Source of the DNA: Parvularcula oceani
GTDB taxonomy: Bacteria; Pseudomonadota; Alphaproteobacteria; Caulobacterales; Parvularculaceae
Assembly: GCF_000733125.1 (NCBI RefSeq)
Contig: NZ_JPHU01000015.1
Coordinates: 1-64,000, forward strand
Length of the DNA stretch: 64,000 nt
Direction: 5' to 3'
Shown: one piece after another, positions 58,871 to 64,000 of the stretch
Numbering within the stretch: position 1 is the stretch's first letter
How the letters are laid out: each line of letters opens with the position of its first letter
Translations under genes and position numbers: made by a program
Notes under the pieces: generated by a model
Databases searched by the model: none
The model's input: the letters and a program-made list of their open reading frames with translations, nothing else
Told to the model about the DNA's origin: nothing

Positions 58871-61800
58871 GCCGCGTCCTCCTGCCCCGCGGCGGCATCC
58901 GGCAGCCGCGTCGCCCAGTCGTCGTAGTGTCCGAGCACGGCGGCCAGGCGCGGCTCGTAGTCCCAGCCCTCGTGGAAGGTCTCGAAGACGTGGACCAGCT
59001 GCTCGCGGCTGAGGCCATAGAGATGGGCCACCACGGCATCGAGTTCGTGGATCATCGCGTCCTTCCGGTCCGGGCGCAGAGGGCCGTACTCGACGCCGAC
59101 AGCCTCGGCCCAGTCGGCGTAGCGGTCGTCCACGGCAGCAAGGCGGCCGGAGAGAGCGACGGTGCGTTGCCAGAGGGGATTGGAGCGATCGGGACGGGGA
59201 ATAGGGAAGGGGTTGATGACGAAGAAGCTGACATGTGATTCCGTTACGCGACGTGCGTACCAGTCAAGTGGAATAGAGCATAGGATACCCAACAAGAACG
59301 CTTCGTCCTTTTCGTCGCCACGCGGAAATAGGAAGTACTGAGCCTGATGGGCCGCAAAGGTGTCGGGCGGCATTAACGCTACGCGGACTGTTCGTGTGTC
59401 ACCTGCCCGCGAGCTGTCCCGAAAAGCGACACGGGGCCGACGGTTCGGTAGGGTTGCGAAGTCACCTCGATAACTTTCCCCGAACTCACGGTGAGCACTT
59501 CCTTTGGGTGCTCGCATACGCTTCGATAAGATGCGACGTTCGGTCCTGTCGATGGGGGCATGGCCATAACGTTCTCCGCTGTCGGGTTGCCACAGGTCGA
59601 ACGTTTCTCCTTTAAACACCGGGTACGTGCCTTCCGGACCCTCGTCGGTCGTCACCGTGATGAGGCGCCGTTCGGGTTTGGCGTTCTTCGGACTGTCCTT
59701 GTCGCCGGTCGCATGGAGTTCAACGTCCGGCCGCGCGCGCCAGCCCTGGCCCTCGTCGTGATCCAAACGTGGGTGACGCCGCATCTGCAAGAAGATGTCG
59801 AAGCTCTCCGGGGTCGGCAGCATGGGCAGGGCAGCGACGTCCGTCCACGTTGCGACCTCGCTACCGCTTACGGTGCGCTGAGTGCTGAGACCGGCTTCGT
59901 ACCGTTCGAACCTGTCAAACGGGCCTCGTAGGGTGATAGAGGCGTTTTGCCCGCCACGGGTGATTACGGTCAGCGCGATCGTCCACTGCGGGTGTATCTC
60001 ATCGAAAGCCCACCGTCGGCTGTTCGTGAGCAGTGTCGTATCGACGAAGTGGGCTTCCTCGAAGACAACTTCCCGGAAGGTCGAAGTACCTTTTGCTGAT
60101 AGTGCGCTCCGCGGCAGCACCACGCCGAACCGACCGCCGTTCTGTGCCGACAAGTGCCAGAAGCGCCAGCAGAACGCCTTGTAGACATCGGCATCTCCGG
60201 TTCCCATGCCGGGGTACTGGTCGGTGACGATGGCGTCGCGAAATTTATCAGCGGTCGTCAACTCCTTGGTCAGAAGCTCGGCTAGGTCGTTACGCTCTTT
60301 CGCGTACTGTTCCTGCCTAGCTTCTCGTTCCTCGTTTTTCAGTCCGCGCAGACCAGGGAAGTGCCGAGCCCAGAATGTCCTGTCATCGACCTTTGGTTTC
60401 TTCCAAGGCGGATTCCCCAGCATCACGTCGAAGCCAGGTCGGTCGCGTAGGAAGATCTCGGGGAATGCTACCGGAAAGTGGAGGGCGGACAGACCATTCA
60501 GTGCACGATGCGCCGCAGCGATAGTTGCCGCCTTGTCAAGGTCACGCGTCTGGTCCCGCCAAACTTCCGGCTCGAAGACGACTTCATCCGACAACGGCTC
60601 CGCCGACAGTACATCACAAAGTTCGCGGATGCTCGCTAGTGCTTCATCGGCCTCGCGCACTGCTTCCCGACTCTCTCGAACCTCAGCCACTGTCGCGTCG
60701 TTCAATGTGCCGAGTCTGCGTAGCGCAGGCTCAGCATCGGCCAGCAGGTCGCGTGCGGTCGTCCCGAAGAGGTCGCCAGCCTCTTCATCCAGTCGTTCCT
60801 TCATTTGTGCCACCGTCCCCACGCCCACTAGCGCGTTCCCCTGGCGCAGATTGTGGTCCAGCACCGCCAGCGGCAGGCCGGGTACGAAGGTGTGCAGCCA
60901 GACGGCAAGGCGCGCTAGCTCCACGGCCTGCGGATTTAGGTCCACGCCGTACACGCACAGCCGGGCGATCAGGCGCCGTAGGAGCTGGCGGTCCTCGATC
61001 TCCGCCGACGGATCCTTCATGGCGTCCCGCGCGGCGCGCTTGAGCTCGTCCAAGCGCTGCACGACGTTCGTCAGCGGGTCGCCCGCCTCGGACCGCCGCT
61101 GCAGGTAGCTCGCGATCCGCCGCTCGATCCGGTCGATGGCCGCGACCAGGAAGTGCCCCGACCCCATGGCGATGTCGGCCACGCGGAAGTCGAAAAGCGT
61201 TCGCGCCGCATCGGTCGCGTCCAGCGCGTCCAGCCGCGCGAAGTGGTCGTCCAGCGCGGGTTCTAGCGCGCGGTCGAGCAGGTGTGCGACCGCGAACGGC
61301 TTGGTGTAGTAGCTGCCCGTGGCCTTCCGCGCGCCGGACTGGTTGTGAAGGTACACCTCGCCCTTCTTGATCGACGGTTCGGCGCCGTCCTTGGTCGGCT
61401 CCAGGATCAAGTCGTCGGTCTTCGGGTTCGCCTTGCCGCGCCACCTGGACTTGTTCTGATAGCGGACGGTGAGATCCGTTCCCGCCACCGACAGATCCGA
61501 TTCGAGCAGCCCCTCGTATATCGTCCCGAACTCCCGCACACCGAGTGACCGGAAGTCCACGGGCGCGAGGCGGTGGTCCGCGCCGTTGCCGTCGTGGGAT
61601 AGCAGCAGCGCCTCCAGCGCGGGCGCGAAGGCCTCGTTGGGCAAGTTGAGGTTAGCCAGCAGCGCGCCCTCCTCGCTGACCGCGGGGTCGGAGGAGAACA
61701 GCGTGCCGTTGTAGGCGGGAACGCCCCACTCGGTCTTCCCCTTGCTGACGGCTCGGAACAGCGCGGTCACGTCGTCCCAGTGCTGCGTGCCCTCGGCGAG

Positions 61801-63054
61801 CGGTGTCCCGTTGGTGTGCAGGTCCGCGAGCCCCTGCGCCTTCCGCGTTAGGGACCGCTCGCGATACGCCTCGTTGCTGCGGTAGGGTAGGCGGTCACCG
61901 TCCTCGGCGTAGGCGAGGAAGAGAAGGCGGAAGAGTAGCGTCAGCGAGGCCCGATAGGTAAGCGCGAGCTGGTCAGCTGTCGAATCCTCTAGCTTCTGGG
62001 CATTGACCACCGCACGCGCGAGCTGCGGGACGACCTGTTCGTAGATACGGCGGCGGAGATCCTTCGCCAGGCCCGCCGCATAGCGTTCGGAATCTCTGAG
62101 CAGCTGCTCGACCGTCCCGTCTTGGGCGAGCGCGTTGGCAGAGAAGAGCAACCAAACGAACGCGCGCTCCTCCGCGCCCGCATAGCGCAGATCGATCTCG
62201 ACGAAGGTTTCAGCCGGACCGCGCCGGCCCACGCCGGTGTCTGCGTCGGTAGGATAGAGCCGGAGCCGACCGTCGCGAACGAGGATCACCCAGCGGAGGT
62301 TCTGCTCGTCAGCTTTGGTCAGCGCATAGGAGACCGGGGAGAGGTTGTTGAAGCGCGCCGCTACACCATCGGGTCGTTCGTCCGGTTCCAACAGGACGGC
62401 CAAGGCGCGCCGGCGGTCCTGCGAGCGAAGCAGGAGGGTATGCCGGGCAAGTTCATCGACGTCGTAGCCGAGCGCAGGCAGCATCGCGCGGCCTTTCTTG
62501 CGCCGAAGGTCGCCCGCCTTCGCGGCGGCTTCCCTGCGCCTAGGCCCCGCCTCGTCGCCCTCGCCTCTGTCAAAGGTTCGCAGCGCGTGGTTCGCGAACA
62601 AACCCTCGTTGCGAAGCCCAGCTAACTCACCTTCCGCCAATGTTGGCAGCGCATCGGTGAGGAAGCGACGGGCAGCTTGCGCATTCGGCTCACCCAGTGC
62701 AGCTTCTGCAATCGAGCGCGCCTGCTCTGCTGGTTGGTCGAGGGCGACGACAGGGTCATCCTCATCGGGCCCGCATAGAGCTGACAGCTCGCCGTAGAGA
62801 GCGATGGCAAGAACAGGCGTTGCCCGCCGGTCCCGCCGTGCCTTCTGCCACCGTTTCATCGTCCCGGCGGTTGGCTTTTCGGCGAGATGACTGACGACAA
62901 CTTCTAGGGTGTTGGCGCCCTTACCTACGAAGAGCTGGCCGTCGCGACCGCCTTTCGGCAGTTCCGCCAGCGGGCGCGGCAACGCCTCCTCGATGAACCC
63001 TTCCATTCTTACCCCGCACCTACGCCCTTCTCGCAATGATTGCAGGCGTTTCAT
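58867..63054 (-). CDS. Eco57I-type N6-adenine DNA methyltransferase (restriction-modification/defence)
   Basis: 1395 aa. A long N-terminal region (1-560) precedes TGSYYTKPFAVAHLLDRALE (about 577), motif I VADIAMGSGHFLVAAIDR (about 628-640) and motif IV VMLGNPPWKKPK (about 875-885), the NPPW of adenine methyltransferases. The C-terminal third resembles a TaqI-type target-recognition region and ends YDDWATRLPDAAAGQEDAA. Size and layout are like type IIG or PglX/DrmMI enzymes; no PD-(D/E)XK nuclease motif is obvious at the N-terminus. The start is taken at 63054; Met17 (63006) is a plausible alternative. It probably marks self DNA for the partner helicase. Confidence 0.9.
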   Translation of the reverse strand: MKRLQSLREGRRCGVRMEGFIEEALPRPLAELPKGGRDGQLFVGKGANTLEVVVSHLAEKPTAGTMKRWQKARRDRRATPVLAIALYGELSALCGPDEDDPVVALDQPAEQARSIAEAALGEPNAQAARRFLTDALPTLAEGELAGLRNEGLFANHALRTFDRGEGDEAGPRRREAAAKAGDLRRKKGRAMLPALGYDVDELARHTLLLRSQDRRRALAVLLEPDERPDGVAARFNNLSPVSYALTKADEQNLRWVILVRDGRLRLYPTDADTGVGRRGPAETFVEIDLRYAGAEERAFVWLLFSANALAQDGTVEQLLRDSERYAAGLAKDLRRRIYEQVVPQLARAVVNAQKLEDSTADQLALTYRASLTLLFRLLFLAYAEDGDRLPYRSNEAYRERSLTRKAQGLADLHTNGTPLAEGTQHWDDVTALFRAVSKGKTEWGVPAYNGTLFSSDPAVSEEGALLANLNLPNEAFAPALEALLLSHDGNGADHRLAPVDFRSLGVREFGTIYEGLLESDLSVAGTDLTVRYQNKSRWRGKANPKTDDLILEPTKDGAEPSIKKGEVYLHNQSGARKATGSYYTKPFAVAHLLDRALEPALDDHFARLDALDATDAARTLFDFRVADIAMGSGHFLVAAIDRIERRIASYLQRRSEAGDPLTNVVQRLDELKRAARDAMKDPSAEIEDRQLLRRLIARLCVYGVDLNPQAVELARLAVWLHTFVPGLPLAVLDHNLRQGNALVGVGTVAQMKERLDEEAGDLFGTTARDLLADAEPALRRLGTLNDATVAEVRESREAVREADEALASIRELCDVLSAEPLSDEVVFEPEVWRDQTRDLDKAATIAAAHRALNGLSALHFPVAFPEIFLRDRPGFDVMLGNPPWKKPKVDDRTFWARHFPGLRGLKNEEREARQEQYAKERNDLAELLTKELTTADKFRDAIVTDQYPGMGTGDADVYKAFCWRFWHLSAQNGGRFGVVLPRSALSAKGTSTFREVVFEEAHFVDTTLLTNSRRWAFDEIHPQWTIALTVITRGGQNASITLRGPFDRFERYEAGLSTQRTVSGSEVATWTDVAALPMLPTPESFDIFLQMRRHPRLDHDEGQGWRARPDVELHATGDKDSPKNAKPERRLITVTTDEGPEGTYPVFKGETFDLWQPDSGERYGHAPIDRTERRILSKRMRAPKGSAHREFGESYRGDFATLPNRRPRVAFRDSSRAGDTRTVRVALMPPDTFAAHQAQYFLFPRGDEKDEAFLLGILCSIPLDWYARRVTESHVSFFVINPFPIPRPDRSNPLWQRTVALSGRLAAVDDRYADWAEAVGVEYGPLRPDRKDAMIHELDAVVAHLYGLSREQLVHVFETFHEGWDYEPRLAAVLGHYDDWATRLPDAAAGQEDAA

Positions 63055-63171
63055 GGTCGGTGCAACGGGTTAGCGTCTGGAAGCGGAGGATGCTGAAAGT
63101 GCCTGCGGGATAGGTGGGGCGGGCCATGAACCCCCCCGGTCCGATTCGGCACCGTGTGTTGGGCTTGGAAG

Positions 63172-63402
63172 CTAGTTTGCCGACTGACTGCGCTTGGCTG
63201 CTTTGAAACCCGGGTCACCTGCAAGGAACGCCCGGATCATATGCGGTGCCAGTTGCGCCGGCGTCTGCGCCTCGCCGTACTCGCGCTCGTAGGCGTCGGC
63301 ATAAAGCTTCAGCTCTTCGGCGAGGTCCGGCCCGATCGTGAGGGTCAGGCGGACGGGCTTGCGGGCGACCTCGCGGCCGAGGCGGAGGGTCTTCTTCGTC
63401 AT
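63172..63402 (-). CDS. DUF2274 conjugation-locus protein
   Basis: 76 aa. KPVRLTLTIGPDLAEELKLYADAY and TPAQLAPHMIRAFLAGDPGFKAAKR match the DUF2274 family, found directly downstream of trbI in integrative conjugative elements. Its ATG overlaps the trbI stop (63399-63402), as is usual. A small helical, possibly DNA-binding, protein; role in transfer unknown. Confidence 0.88.
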   Translation of the reverse strand: MTKKTLRLGREVARKPVRLTLTIGPDLAEELKLYADAYEREYGEAQTPAQLAPHMIRAFLAGDPGFKAAKRSQSAN

Positions 63403-64000
63403 CGTTGGGTTCCTTCGTAAGGGGGCAGGGGCAGGGCGCGCTCGAGGACGAATGCGAACTCGAAACCGGCGCGGATGCGCAGGGTGGGTTGGGCGGTGGC
63501 GCCTCGCTGGACGAGGGTTTGGCCTGCGGCGTTGGTCGTGCCTTGCAACGCCTCGCGGACGGCTTCGGCGGTTTGGCCATCGCCGCTGACGGCCAGTTCG
63601 CTGCCGACTCCGAGCAGAGAGGAGAGTAGGCCGGCGCGGACGAGGCGCCCGGTGTGGCGGTCGACTTCGTCTTCGAGCCCTGCCGCACCGGTCGGATCGA
63701 GAGCCGGGAGGTCGGACAGGAGGACCTCTTCGCCGTTCGGGAAGACAAGGCGGTTCCATCGGACGTCGGCACGGGATTGGAACGCGCCGACCTCACTTCC
63801 GTAGCGACCGATCAGACGAGCGCCTCGCGGGATGAGAACGGCTGCGCCGGTCTGACTGTCGACGACGTTCTCGGTCACCTGTGCGACGGCGGTGCCGGGG
63901 AGGTCGGAGTTCACGGCCGTCAGCAGGCTCGCGCGGACGACCGTCCCCGGGGCGAGGTAGGTACCAGTCGGAGCCGCGGTGCCGTCGGGCATGGCGTCAG
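63399..64000 (-). CDS. trbI: TrbI/VirB10 family conjugal transfer protein (partial)
   Basis: C-terminal 200 residues; the 5' part is beyond the window edge. YLAPGTVVRASLLTAVNSDL, AQVTENVVDSQTGAAVLIPRGARLIGRY, WNRLVFPNGEEVLL and AAGLEDEVDRHTGRLVRAGLLSSLLGVGSELA are the core of the TrbI/VirB10 outer-membrane-spanning domain of type IV secretion. It indicates that a conjugative transfer module continues to the right. Confidence 0.93.
   Translation of the reverse strand, partial: DAMPDGTAAPTGTYLAPGTVVRASLLTAVNSDLPGTAVAQVTENVVDSQTGAAVLIPRGARLIGRYGSEVGAFQSRADVRWNRLVFPNGEEVLLSDLPALDPTGAAGLEDEVDRHTGRLVRAGLLSSLLGVGSELAVSGDGQTAEAVREALQGTTNAAGQTLVQRGATAQPTLRIRAGFEFAFVLERALPLPPYEGTQR

Noticed and set aside
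52982-63054. Naming the locus as DISARM or BREX
   Set aside because: DrmA/DrmB or PglZ/BrxC/BrxL are not in the window; only partial resemblance to single components.
1-64000. CRISPR arrays, tRNA or rRNA genes, insertion sequences
   Set aside because: No regularly spaced short repeats, no cloverleaf or rRNA-like segments and no transposase motifs were recognised on reading both strands; a tRNAscan or IS search could still find a diverged case.

Overview
This is a high-G+C chromosomal window from an alphaproteobacterium. The pointers are the ispH-thrB-rnhA neighbourhood, the alphaproteobacterial insertion form of QueE, the PhaR/PhaA/PhaB set, FliL followed by a DUF6468-like and a MotE-like protein, and an OxyR/AhpC/AhpD set. 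The TonB-dependent receptor and abundant secreted hydrolases fit an aquatic heterotroph (Caulobacterales or Parvularculales relatives), but the genus cannot be fixed from the sequence alone. No rRNA, tRNA, CRISPR array or insertion sequence was recognised.

Layout. 0.1-7 kb: queuosine precursor genes (queC, queE), lipoproteins, rnhA-thrB-ispH, argS. 7-17 kb: a large TonB-dependent receptor with a strong terminator, an IscU/NifU-like protein, yidD, thrS, a glycosyltransferase, and the polyhydroxybutyrate genes phaR / phaA-phaB. 17-25 kb: a Ca2+/Na+ exchanger-like protein, a cupin, then divergent flagellar operons (fliF-fliN-fliP-fliG leftward; fliL, a DUF6468-like gene and motE rightward). 24.6-27 kb: the peroxide-response block ahpD, ahpC and divergent oxyR. 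27-33 kb: a cytochrome c / DUF305 / lipoprotein operon, an AI-2E family transporter, a YkvA protein, dapE and small membrane or secreted proteins. 33-39.3 kb: an envelope-hydrolase block with two MarR regulators, three serine-hydrolase genes (one truncated, one fused to a polysaccharide deacetylase) and an S41 peptidase. 39.4-40.6 kb: a D-amino-acid-oxidase-like protein whose domain order is circularly permuted. 41.3-48 kb: a hemicellulose side-chain degradation cluster (esterase, GH27, GH51, esterase, GH43), bounded by two diverged copies of an AT-rich intergenic element. 48.7-50.6 kb: a DbpA-like RNA helicase.

51.4-64 kb is accessory DNA. It holds an Xre/RES toxin-antitoxin pair and a decayed 3' fragment resembling a restriction helicase. 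Next come an AIPR-like protein, a membrane protein whose reading frame breaks at a G7 tract, a PLD-SNF2 helicase and a 1395-residue Eco57I-type DNA methyltransferase, all on one strand with the last two overlapping by 4 nt. At the window edge lie conjugative-transfer genes (DUF2274, TrbI). I read this as a defence island carried on an integrative conjugative element. The AIPR / membrane-protein / PLD-SNF2 / methyltransferase set is the best candidate for a poorly described system: it resembles parts of DISARM and BREX but lacks their diagnostic subunits in the visible sequence.

Regulatory signals that can be read directly include a 14-bp-arm perfect palindrome over the start of one marR gene, a LysR-type box between ahpC and oxyR, three consecutive hairpins between ahpC and ahpD, a hairpin abutting the AIPR-like start codon, and several intrinsic terminators.
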